Made by a program: the position numbers and the translations under genes. This document shows positions 22,119-35,299 of a DNA stretch of 64,000 bases, one piece after another. The stretch spans positions 283,477,736 to 283,541,735 of the forward strand of contig JBOZIK010000001.1 of assembly GCA_051453625.1 (NCBI GenBank), written 5' to 3'. Every line of letters starts with the position of its first letter. Within the stretch, counting starts at the first letter, position 1. The notes beneath the pieces were generated by a model. The model searched no databases. It was given only the letters and a program-made list of their open reading frames with translations, and was not told the origin of the DNA. Origin of the DNA: Welwitschia mirabilis (taxonomy: Eukaryota; Gnetophyta; Gnetopsida; Welwitschiales).

Positions 22119-22485
22119 ACCCCATAAGAAGGAGATAATGCCAACCACACTACCTAGGAACCAGTTATAACTAAGTTCATCAAATCCAATAGGAAGAATT
22201 TTGATAAAGGGAATACTTGTTAAATTTCTATAGAGGAGTTAAACCCTTAAGGAAAACAATATAGAAAAAAGATAACAAACTACTAGTAAGAAATCTTATG
22301 CTCGTGTAAAAAGGGTTAATCCCTTATTTACTTCTTCTAGTTTTATGAACAACATGACCAGATCTGGTAGTGGTATTATAAACCAATTCAAAAGATAGAG
22401 TAGATTAATAGCTAATATTTTTAAATTTATGAATTCATGGAAATCCATTGAAGAGGGGGATCAAGTCCTTTACAAATATTACCTT

Positions 22486-23300
22486 ATGAATTTGATCTCG
22501 TGAAATGTTTGTGGACTCTCGAGCCCCTAAATAAAATACATTATTGAATATTATATAGCTAAAAACACTTAGATATAGTTTTCCTTTAAAAATAAAAATT
22601 CAAGTTTTTTAGCTTGAAACTGCTTGTAATAGCATTTTTTCCAAGACAACTTCCTTCATCTCTTATTATTCTGGATGCAGAGGAGGATCGATTATTCTCC
22701 TTCACCATAAGTTTAATAATAGAATTATTGACATGATCAAGATCTAAGGGATAACTATGTTTGGATTTGTCTAAAATAAAACAATTCTATTGTAGGCATG
22801 ACCAACATTTATGCCTCTTGTAGCATCCTAGATAGATGTGTTTTATGGAAGTGGCTTCATAACTTTCTTCTAGAAGCTTAATAGATCTTAACCAGAGATT
22901 TTAATATGATTGAAAGGGATATAGACAAATGAGGAGTAAATAAAGGTGGCCTTGATATTAATGAGCTTGATAGTTGGATGTCACTTAAAAGCAAATTCTA
23001 ATTGCAGGATGCCAATACTACCTTACGAATTAATTACACTAAGGGACGATTCATTGATCTAATGGATCAAGTTTTATTACTTCTTGACTTAATCAAGTCT
23101 ATTTTTCCTAAAATCCAAATATTAGTATTTCCCATCATAAGAAGCTTCTAGTTTCAACTGACTACACTTAGGTCTTATCAAAACATTTCCCCATTTCGTA
23201 GTTCATTTAATCTTCTAATGTTTAACATGTCAATAAATATCTCTTTATTTTTAATACTGCTTTCCTTTAGAATAGTAACATGTGTTTAATTCTCATGCAC
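22486..23300 (+). pseudogene. L1 ORF2 endonuclease domain, decayed
   Basis: The AP-type endonuclease nicks target DNA for priming. Translation from ATG at 22486 gives MNLIS-stop-NVCGLSSP, the L1 start block (family MN.ISWNVRGL..P), with the tryptophan codon TGG changed to TGA. Later MTNIYASCSI, LWKWLHNFLLEA, TRDFNMIERDIDK (family GDFN.I....K) and DINELDSWM follow. Stops are numerous. This is the N-terminal third of ORF2. Confidence 0.8.
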
Positions 23301-26300
23301 ATTTGAAATCAGCTCCTTGTTCTATAAATAATGATGGATGATTTAATTATTGAAATAATAGTATTTTACGTGCTCAACATTTCACTAAACATGCAGGTAG
23401 ACTATTAGTAGCAAATATAGATTCTCATTAAAAAGGCCTCATGTTAGAAGTATAATTTCATCAATTGAAAGTTAATTCAAGGTACTATAACAACCATGAT
23501 TTTGATTTGCTAAAAATCTATAAAGATAGACTAAGAGGAGTCGAGCATTATAAGTCTCAAGATGNNNNNNNNNNNNNNNNNNNNNNNNNNNNNNNNNNNN
23601 NNNNNNNNNNNNNNNNNNNNNNNNNNNNNNNNNNNNNNNNNNNNNNNNNNNNNNNNNNNNNNNNTAACAACCATGATTTTGATTTGCTAAAAATCTATAA
23701 AGATAGACTAAGAGGAGTCGAGCATTATAAGTCTCAAGATGCCCACCTTCATGCCCATTTGTCTTGACTAAAAATGGAAGATTAATCTTGATTATATTTT
23801 TTTCAATTCTTAAAAGGTAAATACTCCTCTCCTCTTATATAATTAATTGAAGATGGAAATGTTATTCATGCCTCTAGAGAATAAATTATTTAAGTGTTCT
23901 TTAGTCATTACTCTGAGGTATTCTCTACTAGCATAGTCAATAACATAGATATCAATACTTGTCTCAATAATCTTCAGCCCTTCAATCAAAATTTTTTTGG
24001 TGATGATAAGTGCCTTTTTAAAGCTAAGGTTTTTAATACTCTTCAGCAACTTAAGGATGGTAAATCTTTAGGTTTGACTGTCCTTCTAAGAGAATTATTA
24101 TCTAAATTCTGGCATATAATTACAATATATGCTTATAATGTTTACAAAGAAGCTTTAGATAATAGATCTTTAGGGACTTATCTCAACACTAGAATAGTTA
24201 AACATTTACCTAAATTAGGTGATTGTATAATATTAATAATTAGAGACCTATCACTCTTTTGAACATGTTCTATAAAATTATTGTCNNNNNNNNNNNNNNN
24301 NNNNNNNNNNNNNNNNNNNNNNNNNNNNNNNNNNNNNNNNNNNNNNNNNNNNNNNNNNNNNNNNNNNNNNNNNNNNNNNNNNNNNCCTAAATTAGGTGAT
24401 TGTATAATATTAATAATTAGAGACCTATCACTCTTTTGAACATGTTCTATAAAATTATTGTCAAGGCAGTGGCCAATAGATTAAAGAAATTCCTTCATAC
24501 TCTCATCAATAAAGAGCAAATTGGTTCTGTTCAAAATAAGTACATCTTGAAAAATGTGCTAACTATAGTTGAATTTATGTATTTAGTAAATATCTCCTCT
24601 TAATAGGCTATTCTTTTAAAGCTTGATTTTGCTAAAGCCTATAATAGACTCGAGTGACATTTTATTAATACAGTTATTCATCATCATCAACTTAGAGAAG
24701 TCTTTGAAAATCATGTTCAGATGCACTTCCATTATTTGCATTAATGGTATCTTCTCTCAACTCATATCCCTTCAAAGATCCGTTAGGCATGGGTATTCCT
24801 TAGTGCTGTATCTATTTATCATAGCAATATATTCTCTTAGAGCTCTTCTTAAAGCTCATCATTCTTTGGGTAATCTTTATGGTATTAACCTTCCTAACAA
24901 TAATATAGTTTTCTAAAACAATTTGTAGATGATATCTTTCTCTTGATCAAAGAAATTAAATAAAATTTTTAAAAAGATATATATACTTTAAAAGTTTATT
25001 GCCAAGCTTTAGGTTCATAAATTAACTGGAATAAAACCATCGTGATCTATTCCACTCTTACTAGGAGGCCTCCTTGATCCTATCATTTTAATATTCAATG
25101 GATTTTATCCATTGATCATTTTAAACTTTTGGGAATCCCTATAGCTTCATCAAATAATCCATTTAATATGTGGTAGATGGTTATTGACAAGGTTAAAGAT
25201 AAATCTCTTGAATGATCTAGAAAATCTTTGTTATTAGTATGGAGGCTCTTTGTGTGTATCCATATCCTTAGTGCAATTCCAATTTATTATGCCTCCTTCA
25301 TGGCCCCTTTTATCTCTTCTTATGACACCATCAATAAAATTATTTGAGGTTTTTTATGGGGAAACACTTCAAGTGATAAAATTTTTAATAGAGTTGCGTG
25401 GAGTACATGTTAGCATTCCAAACGTTTAGGTGGTCTAGGGACTCATTCCTTAGAACATCAAGGTATCTTATTAGCTTCTAAATGGATAGTCTGATTCTTG
25501 GAAGGGGATGAGGCTTGGAATATTTTATTTAGGCATTATTTTGCTAAGGTATTCACTAAAGTAATGCTATCTTTTCTTATGGTAATTTCAAAGGTAAAGG
25601 ATCCTATGTTTTCTAGCAAATGTTTAAGTCTTGGCACAAAATCAAAAGTTTTCTTATCTAATAACTAGCAAATTTAAGTCATAACTAGCTAGTGAATCAT
25701 TCTCCTTGGTGATCTCTAATCTTCAAAATTATAAATAACCCTTTGACTTGTTAATTTCTAAGCAAATTCTAAAGATTGGCTAAAGCAGGGCTTCTCCACC
25801 TAGGCTAATTTGTAGTGTAGTAAGACAATCATATTAGAGTCAATTGGTCTCATCTTAAATCTAAATGGAAGGTTTAAAAGTTGGATCTTCCCATTATCAA
25901 ACATAGAGGAAACATGGTTTCTAGAATTGAGTGGAATCATAGTAACGAGAACTAATGGGATGATTGACTTTGGTTTGATGGTAATCATAGTATCNNNNNN
26001 NNNNNNNNNNNNNNNNNNNNNNNNNNNNNNNNNNNNNNNNNNNNNNNNNNNNNNNNNNNNNNNNNNNNNNNNNNNNNNNNNNNNNNNNNNNNNNTTTCTA
26101 GAATTGAGTGGAATCATAGTAACGAGAACTAATGGGATGATTGACTTTGGTTTGATGGTAATCATAGTATCAAGTTGTCTTTTTCTAAAGCTTACATATG
26201 GGTTTAGGACTTTGACAGTCTCATAAAAAGATGAACTCCAAATGGCATCTTGACTAGATGGAAAATAAATGGAAAGAATTTTTCAAAGAAGTTCAGAAGA

Positions 26301-26720
26301 TTAAAGCCCATCCTAAAACTAAAGTTTTCTTTTAGTGTCTTATTCATTAAGGTCTTTCTATTAATCATCGTCTTTAACTTTTGAGAGTTGCTCATCCTTT
26401 GTGCCCTATATGTTAAGCTTCAAAAACCTTCTAGCATATGTTTTGGGATTGTCATATGGCTTAATAGAGTTGGGATTTGATTATAGATATTGGTGGACTA
26501 AGCACTCCTCTTTAGTATCCAAATTTTATTTTAATTCAATACACTCCAGATACCTTTTCTAAGCATGGATGAAACATCCTTATCCTTGAATGCATATACT
26601 TTATTTAAAAAACTCAGTGTAATGCTTAGTTTAATAAGGATTCCTTTCAAGGCTTCTCCCTAGATACCAAATTCTCAATTCTAGTAGTAGTTATTTTTTA
26701 ATATGAAGCATCTAATTGTC
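23301..26720 (+). pseudogene. L1 ORF2 reverse transcriptase and C-terminal part, decayed
   Basis: Stop-free stretches separated by stops, frameshifts and gaps. 23894-24262 reads LQQLKDGKSLG, LLRELLSKFWHII and LNTRIVKHLPKLGD, the RT N-terminal blocks (family GKSPGPDG, FYK.FW.II, N...I.LIPK.GD). 24386-24640 gives the ITLLN/YKI-like and A.RLK blocks and KLDFAKAYNRLE. The catalytic FVDD is at 24921-24932. Near 26405-26460 CPIC and HMFWDCHMA match zf-RVT. Gaps at 23565, 24286, 25995 and 26746 carry duplicated 77-mers. Not functional. Confidence 0.85.
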
Positions 26721-26745
26721 ATAAAGATTATAAATATCTAAAGAT

Positions 26746-27180
26746 NNNNNNNNNNNNNNNNNNNNNNNNNNNNNNNNNNNNNNNNNNNNNNNNNNNNNNN
26801 NNNNNNNNNNNNNNNNNNNNNNNNNNNNNNNNNNNNNNNNNNNNNNNNNNNNNNNNNNNNNNNNNNNNNNNNNNNNNNNNNNNNNNNNNNNNNNNNNNNN
26901 NNNNNNNNNNNNNNNNNNNNNNNNNNNNNNNNNNNNNNNNNNNNNNNNNNNNNNNNNNNNNNNNNNNNNNNNNNNNNNNNNNNNNNNNNNNNNNNNNNNN
27001 NNNNNNNNNNNNNNNNNNNNNNNNNNNNNNNNNNNNNNNNNNNNNNNNNNNNNNNNNNNNNNNNNNNNNNNNNNNNNNNNNNNNNNNNNNNNNNNNNNNN
27101 NNNNNNNNNNNNNNNNNNNNNNNNNNNNNNNNNNNNNNNNNNNNNNNNNNNNNNNNNNNNNNNNNNNNNNNNNNNNNNNN
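26746..27180. other. assembly gap, 435 N, with duplicated 77-base flank
   Basis: The 77 bases before the gap (26669-26745) recur exactly at 27181-27257. The gap length is therefore suspect; the two contigs may simply overlap. Confidence 0.95.
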
Positions 27181-27433
27181 AAATTCTCAATTCTAGTAGT
27201 AGTTATTTTTTAATATGAAGCATCTAATTGTCATAAAGATTATAAATATCTAAAGATGTACTACAACAAAATCACCTCAAAAGGCTTGGTGCTTTCTACC
27301 TCTTAGTAATCATCTGTACTTATGTTCTAGTAATCATCCTAAGGGGTGCGGTTACTTTCTATTCTTCTTTGAACTCTACTAAGGTGTAATCTTTTATTTG
27401 AGCTATTCTCCACTTTAACACCTCCCTGCACAC

Positions 27434-27450
27434 AAAAAAAAAAAAAAAAA
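27434..27450 (+). other. L1 poly-A tail
   Basis: A run of 17 A follows the 3' untranslated region of the L1 and marks its 3' end. It is followed by GAGATGTGG, a possible target-site duplication. Confidence 0.75.
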
Positions 27451-29890
27451 GAGATGTGGATGCATGCCCTTGCAGTGAATGATAATGGCAAGGCTCTTTT
27501 TTGGATTTCTTAGCCTTACCTCTGTTAAGCATGTATGACCTTTTATTAATCCTTTAAATTGTTTTTGGAATATGCACTTTCCTTATCAGGAGAGATAAGC
27601 AGCAACAGATGCAGAAGCAGAGGCTATTGACTATCAAGAATACCTTCATTCTCATTTTTATTTGCACAAGAAAGTGTTATTTCTTAGTTAACGCAATTCA
27701 TTTGATTTTGATATTATCTCAATGTATTTTTTAATCATCAAGAGCCTCTGTTTCTTCCTCCAGCATTGCTAATTATCAGACGATCGTAGCATGAATATTG
27801 TGATAAGTAAAAGATTATTTGAGAGTCATGAAATGTATTAAAGACCTTATTGTTGCCTTTGGCTATAAACACAAATATCAGATTATCTAACAAAGGGCAA
27901 AACTGCATAGAAAATTTGAGATATATTTCTTTTATTACTAAAAAGTAGAAGGGTAAAGAAGTTGTAAAAATTTCTTGATTTTTCTATTCTATTCTACTAG
28001 ATTGTTTTACATTTTCTTTTTTTCTTTTCATTTTGTGATTGAAGTGCAACATGTTTTGATAAGAGCATATTGTCCATCAAACAAAGAACAAAGTGTAAGA
28101 TACCTAAATAATGTGTAATAAGCTAAAACTTAATTTAATTTTGTGTGGTTAATAGTTTTTCTTAAGTTATGTTTTTGAAAGGGACATCTAAAAATGTTAT
28201 CCGTTTAATGTTTTGCAATCTATAAAGAACATATAGTCTATAAAATCTGTACCAATCCTCTAGCTAAATATGGATACAAGTAAGGACATAAGTAATACCT
28301 AGTATGTTCTATTAGTCATCCTGGATCTCAGATATAACTTTGTGGAAGCAATAGTGACAAGTATACATGTTAAAGGATTCTATTGCAACTAATGTTATAT
28401 AATGTTTTGTAGTATTCTACTTTATAAATTATTATAAAACATTAGTAGGGATTAACATATCTGAAATACCAGTCAAATCAGTATGGAATAAAGAAGATAC
28501 ATGCCATAAATCCATCTCTAAACAAGTTTTAAGTAGTGCCCAAATTCTTGGATTACAAAGTGTATGTATTATCTTAATGAAATGTTATTATAGCATGTTT
28601 TTTTAAGAATGTAGTACATGCGATGTTATTATATTAATAAGGACTATTTTCAATGATTTTTTACTTTCTTAGTTGTTATTGATTATATAATTTTCTTAAA
28701 CATTGTAATTGCAATTAGAACTAAAGGATTAATTAGCAAAGTAAAAATGAGTAGTCTTCATCTTCAAATTAAAATAAGAAGAGAGAATATTCCAAGAATA
28801 TGGTAGCATATTCTAAGGGAGTAATAAACATATGGAAAATCTCTAACTAAAGCCATTGAAGAGAATTTATGTGCTTTGTTTTAATAACCTTGACATAATA
28901 AAAAATTTCTACTTCCATTTTATTAATTTACATTAACAAATTTTTTTGAATTAAATAAGTTAATTCATGAAAATATATATTAGACTCACTAGGATTATTA
29001 CCTTTTTTAGTGAGATGATAATGGATGAATGGATTTTCCAAGTCTTACATGGGGTTCATACCTAAGACATTGAAGCTCACATTAATCACATATTAAATAC
29101 ATGTGTATAATTACAATCCAACTCATAGAGTATAAAAGAGTTTGTAAATTCTTGTTTAAATAATTATATAGTAGATTCTTAATCATTGATGCAAGAAAAA
29201 TTAAGCTTTTAATTCACATTGATTAAAGAATCCTCTNNNNNNNNNNNNNNNNNNNNNNNNNNNNNNNNNNNNNNNNNNNNNNNNNNNNNNNNNNNNNNNN
29301 NNNNNNNNNNNNNNNNNNNNNNNNNNNNNNNNNNNNATAATTATATAGTAGATTCTTAATCATTGATGCAAGAAAAATTAAGCTTTTAATTCACATTGAT
29401 TAAAGAATCCTCTAGTGCTATAGAATAGATCAATAACCAATGACATGCTTCTTAGAAATGCTAGATAACATTTTAAAATTTCAAGGACTTTTTTCAAAAG
29501 CATAAAATCTTTTGCTTTAATAATTATCCAAATGATTAAACATTTCTAGTATAAGAGGGTTTGGAATATATTTGGAATAACATACATCATAAATAAATCT
29601 AACTCTTTTAAGGATGTGAACATGTTTATATATAAATTGTACTTAATTTTATTAGATTTGATTGCATTATCTAGTATGAAAATTTATATTATAAGTTAAC
29701 TTAAACATTTAATGGTTGATTTAAGATTAAAGTAAGATTTGAACATCTTCTTAAAGTACTACTATTGTGTATTCACTTAGTAGACTAAGCTATTGTTTTA
29801 ATTCAATCTAGTCTTCTCGTCTTTTTTTTTATTTCTTTAATTTTAAAATTATATTTATGTAAAATTAATATTTATATCAAAGATTTCAAG
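27451..29890. other. noncoding DNA, with one gap
   Basis: Nothing recognised on either strand. 27480-27690 is less AT-rich, with an acceptor-like CTTTCCTTATCAG before a glutamine-rich open stretch, but no donor or family supports an exon. The gap at 29237-29336 has an exact 77-base duplicated flank (29160-29236 and 29337-29413). Confidence 0.5.
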
Positions 29891-29891
29891 A

Positions 29892-30060
29892 CATCTTATC
29901 CTAATGATAAGATTAAGGGACAAATAAACCCAGCGTCTTAAGTTCAAATCCCTGTGAAGGCATGGGAACTAATGAAGGCCTTTACATGAGAAACTTCGAT
30001 TTCTCCTGTGGGTATGTTAAAATGAAATCTTATTAAATTTAATTTAAAAAACAAGAAACC
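29892..30060 (+). mobile_element. tRNA-derived SINE candidate
   Basis: A perfect RNA polymerase III B-box AGTTCAAATCC lies at 29941-29951, with an A-box-like ATCCTAATGATAAG about 40 bases upstream (29900-29913). The following 100 bases are GC-richer than surroundings and end in A/T-rich DNA. This spacing is that of a tRNA-related SINE head. No second copy was found in the window and no tRNA cloverleaf is preserved. Confidence 0.5.
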
Positions 30061-32640
30061 ATTTCTTTCATTAAAAGTTAAAAGTTTTATTTTTACCTAG
30101 TTAATTTATTTTAATATTCTAAATACCTACCATTATTATAACAAGGACATCATTTATTTTTGTAATGTTCATTTCTAAAAACAAAATAAGAATATGAATT
30201 TGACATTTTTTTTATTAATACCAGCTCAAATGATACTATGTCTAGAAACATTAACAAAGATTAGAAGATGGTTTATAGAAAAGTAAAAGATATTTTTGTG
30301 AATAACCCTTTTCATAATATAGGAAAACAATTGGTTGTTATTAATGAATATGATTTTAAAATGATTGGAGAATAGAAATAAAATATGTATATAAGAATCA
30401 TTAAAAAATAACCAATTTATATTGGAAATGAAAAACCTACACATCTAATGATGGAATTTTCCAATCCAAGAATGTAGGTTTCTATAGATATTTCATTTGT
30501 AAAACCTTTCATGGGACTTTAAAATATGATGAATCTAAAGGATGGTAACATGGTTGCAAACATATTAGTTCCACCTATGATCAAATATTTTAGATGTATT
30601 TCTTCATGATTTTAGTCTCTAAAAATGTAAAATGCTTATTGATATATTCCAATGGCAAAAAAAGCTCTCTTATACTAGTTATTTATTTGATTCTTTTACA
30701 ATAAATTAAGGTTTTTATTTAAGTTATGAGTATTATTTTAACTTAATTCATAAGTAAGGATTCAATTATTTCTATAAATCAAAGTGAAGGGAAAGGTAAT
30801 GCACATATCATCATAAGTAATAAATGGTTTTTTGGAAAGGTAATGCACATATCATCATAAGTAATAAATGGTTTTCTTTTCTAGTTAATAGAAGAAACCA
30901 TTCTTAAAATCAAGAATTATAAAAAATTTTTAAATGACTAAATGGTAGATTTAGCTTTTACTCAATTTATAATCTTAATGACTTGTATGAAAAGAATAAT
31001 ATTTAATAATAACTAACATTCATGCTTCTTAAAATCCTTTGGACATTTGATGGAGAATTTAATAACCTAAAGGATGTAAATGATAAAATTAAGGATTATT
31101 TCATACCTCTGAAGTTACCAAAATTAAATAGCTAGCTACATTTTAAGGAAAAGGTATGCTTAGTTAATGTACCTTTCAAATTTAATCATACATAGCATTT
31201 AGATTATACCTAAGTAAATCCATAAGAAAAATAGGCATTTATTATGAGCCATTCAAAGAAGTTNNNNNNNNNNNNNNNNNNNNNNNNNNNNNNNNNNNNN
31301 NNNNNNNNNNNNNNNNNNNNNNNNNNNNNNNNNNNNNNNNNNNNNNNNNNNNNNNNNNNNNNNNNNNNNNNNNNNNNNNNNNNNNNNNNNNNNNNNNNNN
31401 NNNNNNNNNNNNNNNNNNNNNNNNNNNNNNNNNNNNNNNNNNNNNNNNNNNNNNNNNNNNNNNNNNNNNNNNNNNNNNNNNNNNNNNNNNNNNNNNNNNN
31501 NNNNNNNNNNNNNNNNNNNNNNNNNNNNNNNNNNNNNNNNNNNNNNNNNNNNNNNNNNNNNNNNNNNNNNNNNNNNNNNNNNNNNNNNNNNNNNNNNNNN
31601 NNNNNNNNNNNNNNNNNNNNNNNNNNNNNNNNNNNNNNNNNNNNNNNNNNNNNNNNNNNNNNNNNNNNNNNNNNNNNNNNNNNNNNNNNNNNNNNNNNNN
31701 NNNNNNNNNNNNNNNNNNNNNNNNNNNNNNNNNNNNNNNNNNNNNNNNNNNNNNNNNNNNNNNNNNNNNNNCATACATAGCATTTAGATTATACCTAAGT
31801 AAATCCATAAGAAAAATAGGCATTTATTATGAGCCATTCAAAGAAGTTATACATATTCACAATCTCATTCAAGAGTAATCATTTGTCTTATCATGGTTAT
31901 AAGTTTATTACATTTTTAAATGATTATCCTCCTATTCTGATCACCGACTCTAGTAACTTTAGCAATAAGGATAATAAATGTCCTTTCACTAAATAGATTG
32001 ATAAAATAAAGCCATAATATGGATAAAAATAAATGTCATATTTTCTTTTAAATACATGTCAAAAATGCAAAGATTGGAGTATGATAGAATCAAATGTAAC
32101 ATTTTAGATTTGTATCTCTAAATTAATCCCTTTAACTTACCAATTTAAAAGGAGTTAACTAAAATAAAATAATTTTAACAAAAATGGTATTAATATTATG
32201 CTAAAAGTTCTCTTGTCAAAAGCATGATGTATCAGCTTAGAGTTTAGGATTCTAGCTATAAAGAATTTTTTAAAATTACTAAAAGGAATAATAATCATAA
32301 TAAATTGATTAACATCATGAGTGACATTGTAAAACCTAATCTTATACACATTGTCTTTTACTTATAAAATTGATTACTTTAATTTGCCTAACTGATGTAT
32401 ATATTATCATTATGATGGTCATAAGCATTGTATTCTAAGAGTTGCTTTTGTGCTAAAGCAAAAGAAAGCTATTGTAAATTAAAACCTATGTAAAACAATA
32501 GTGTTGTAAAATTTAAGAATTAGTCTTCTAAAGACATATCAAATGCATGTTCCTTACCTTTATTATACTATTTGTCAAATAAGGCCTCTTCTTATTCTTT
32601 CAATAATCAATTAGTTGTAATGAGAAAGGTTTTATTTTCA
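30061..32640. other. AT-rich noncoding DNA with a 508-N gap
   Basis: No supported gene. The gap at 31264-31771 has an exact 77-base duplicated flank (31187-31263 and 31772-31848). The frame around 31030-31260 has few stops but no recognised motif. Confidence 0.5.
30790..30877. repeat. 44-base tandem duplication
   Basis: Two head-to-tail copies of a unit starting GGAAAGGTAATGCACATATC, at 30790-30833 and 30834-30877, are identical apart from the last bases. Confidence 0.9.
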
Positions 32641-32809
32641 TCATAATTTGTAAAAGATCTAAACATATTGAGTCTCATATTATTTCTTCTTCTATAGGTT
32701 CTTAACAGACTTCTTTAAAGTATGTTATTTCAAATTTAGTTATTACGTTTATAGATATGAATGTTGATAGAGATACTTTTGTTAACATTAATGGATGTCA
32801 TTCTCTCCC

Positions 32810-33400
32810 ACATATATCTTAATAAATATTTTTTATTAGAATGTTTGAAGCTTTCTTAATAAACTCTAATGAAAGCAATTTAGGGTTTTTCTTTTTAATA
32901 TTTCTCTTCTTATAGATCTTTTATTACTTCAAGAGATTAAAATCACAACTTTAGGTTTGCAATTTTTTTTCTTTTGGAATACTTCATAAAGTCTAAGCTT
33001 TTGATACTTATCCTCCTAAAGGACAGGGAAGGGATGTAATTTTGGTTTCTTCTCATTAAACTTCATGACTTGGTTCTTCTAGTTTATATTCTTGACAATG
33101 ATCCTATTGAGCCATTCTTTTTTTTAGCTCATATGTTTGATATTTGTTCCATGTATGATTCTAATCATATGCATGAGGAAATTTAACTTTGAAAAGATTT
33201 AACAAATATATTGGCTTCTATTCCTTAGTTTTAAAGAGAAGGTTTTAGTATGATTGGTTTATCTTATGATAAGTTGAATGGAAAGGAATTATTTTTCTTG
33301 TATCTTCTTAAATTGGATGTTTGGTTGTAATTCAAATTCCCTTTTTTCTTTTAATGTAAACTCTTGCTTCTCCCAAAATATATAACAAAAAGAATTTTGC
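32810..33400 (+). pseudogene. LINE endonuclease domain (copy A)
   Basis: The plus strand near 32820 reads a decayed NIISWNV.GF start block (intact in copy C near 53088), followed by LLLLQEIKI (family LLLLQETK) and, downstream, CSMYDSNHM (family NVYAPCD...) and FSMIGLSYDKLN in the position of the family's DFN block. Many stops. It represents the N-terminal part of ORF2 of an L1-type LINE different from the one at 19.5-27.4 kb. Confidence 0.6.
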
Positions 33401-34039
33401 TTGAAGAAATTTTTATCAAGGTACTTAATGAATCCATGAGTGTTTGGATATACTTTATTAGTTTTTTTTTTTTTGTGGGAATTTAGACTACTTCACCAAG
33501 GTTTTAAACATGATAGTTTTAGTAGACCATTTTAATATTTAGGTGTTCATAAGATTTTCTATTTCTTGTCTAAGAGGTTATTGCCCTTTATTCTATCTTA
33601 ATACCTTTTAGTATAATTTTAATAATGGGAAATAAATTCTTCATACTTTTTAGAAGATAGAGCCTAGGCATTCTAGCCTAATAGGATGGATTAATTAGTG
33701 GTATCATACCTTGTGTTAAGCTAGAAATTATTCTTACTTTTTAGAAAAATAAATAGATAGATAAGGAAAAATTGAGATTTAAATAATTAGCTTGTTCATG
33801 ATTCTTTTAATTCAAATCTACTTTTTATGCTTGCTAAATCTCATGATCCTTTGAAATCTTTAAATCACTTCAATAGTAGAATCCAAATTACTATTTTACA
33901 TTGTCATGATTAAATTCTTGATAATCATAGTAATAGTATTAATCTTTTAATGGAGAATTTTCAAACACTATTACAACCAACCATAATTAATATGAAATAG
34001 TTTTAAAATGTTTCTTCATTTCTTTCCCTAGTTCTTATT

Positions 34040-35040
34040 ATAGAAATGTGTCAAATGTAGATGAAAAAATTACTCTTTAAGAGCTTAGAGATGATTATAT
34101 TAGTATGGTTAATGGTAAATATCCTACCTTTAATGGTTTTCTTATGGATATTTTAAAAAGAACTAGCATTTATTAGGTTGTAATTATTTTAATTTTATAA
34201 GGGATACCATAGTTTAAGATTCACTTAGCCATCATATTAACAAATATGTTATTCATCTTTTGTTAAATCTAGGGATTCTTTTATGATTGGTAGTTGTAGC
34301 TTATCACTTTATTAAATATTACTTATAAAATTTGCACAAAGTTCTTGACTTAAAGTATTGAAAAAAATTATTCTAAATATTATCACAGAGTAACAAATGA
34401 ATTTTGTTTTAGGTAGATATATTCCTTTAAATGTTATGGCATCTTGGAAGGGACATCAGTGGGAAATTGATTCTAATCAAGATATGGCCTTTATTAAGCT
34501 TGATTATCCCAAAGCATATGATGAAATAAAATGGAATTTCATTTCAACTTATATAAAAAAATTAGGTTTTGAATTTTAATTTCTTTTTGTGATGTGATGT
34601 CTCTTTGTCAATGAAAATACCTATATAGCTATTTATTAATGTATGAGTTTTTTCCCCTATTCACTACTCTATGAAATAAGGTTATATTTTGGCTTCTTAT
34701 ATTTTTATCATTTCTACTCACTTTATTTCTCAAGCTCATCAACATGATATGTAACAGGGGTTGATAAGAAAAATTTCATTTTATTAAATTTGCATTTTAT
34801 TAATGATTCTTCCTTATACTCCCATGAATTTGGACATCATTTTTTTATGAAATAATTGGAATTTAAGTTAAGCTTATTTTTTTTTAATCGAACATCATCA
34901 AATCTTTCATTTTTTTTTTTCATATGAAAGAAAGGATAGTTCTACTTCCTTTTTTGGGATATATAGGAAAAATGTATGTTTTTTTGACTAGTATTATTTC
35001 ATATTAATGGGATCGTACTGAAAAAAATTACAAGTCAACT
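34040..35040 (+). pseudogene. LINE reverse transcriptase (copy A)
   Basis: The RT starts near EKITL.ELRDDYISMVNGK, continues through an ILL.KFAQS region (family LLN..YKI.AKVL), and has a 60-codon open stretch at 34397-34579 with FVLGRYIPLNVMASWKGHQ and AFIKLDYPKAYDEIKWNFIS (family F..GR.I..N......, KLD..KAYD...W.F). Further on LLNLHFIND (34784-34807) is the catalytic block with the first aspartate changed to asparagine. Multiple stops and frameshifts; inactive. Confidence 0.8.
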
Positions 35041-35299
35041 CTCTGATGTAAGTACTCAAGGTTTGGTTTCTTATAAATTATATTTAACATAGCTCTATCT
35101 TACTTTACCTTTTCCCCTTTCATAGTTCTTTTTATTCTATGTTTCTATAGTTTAGTTGCTTGATATTCTACATTTTGAGTCATTAGCTACGTTTTGCCTT
35201 TTGATGTTGTAAATTGAATCCTTCCAGTAGTAATAAAACCTTTTTTTGGGTATCACACTACCCTTGTCCCCAATACCTAATAATTAGATTAATGAATTA

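Larger units (their letters stand above)
19534..27450 (+). mobile_element. L1-type LINE, near full length, decayed
   Basis: Plus-strand order is 5' region with repeated TGCATGCATT motifs, ORF1 with DUF4283-like fold and CCHC knuckle (21450-22118), ORF2 with endonuclease (from 22486), RT (about 23890-25300), zf-RVT end (about 26400), and a 17-base poly-A (27434-27450). After removing N runs, duplicated 77-mers and the second arm, length is about 5-6 kb, normal for plant L1. The 5' start is a guess: GAGATGTGG just after the poly-A recurs at 19525, which would be a target-site duplication in arm 1. Confidence 0.85.

Noticed and set aside
30226-30444. Minus-strand 72-codon frame with hydrophobic residues
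   Set aside because: Phe/Ile-rich composition is what AT-rich DNA gives by chance; no signal or family.
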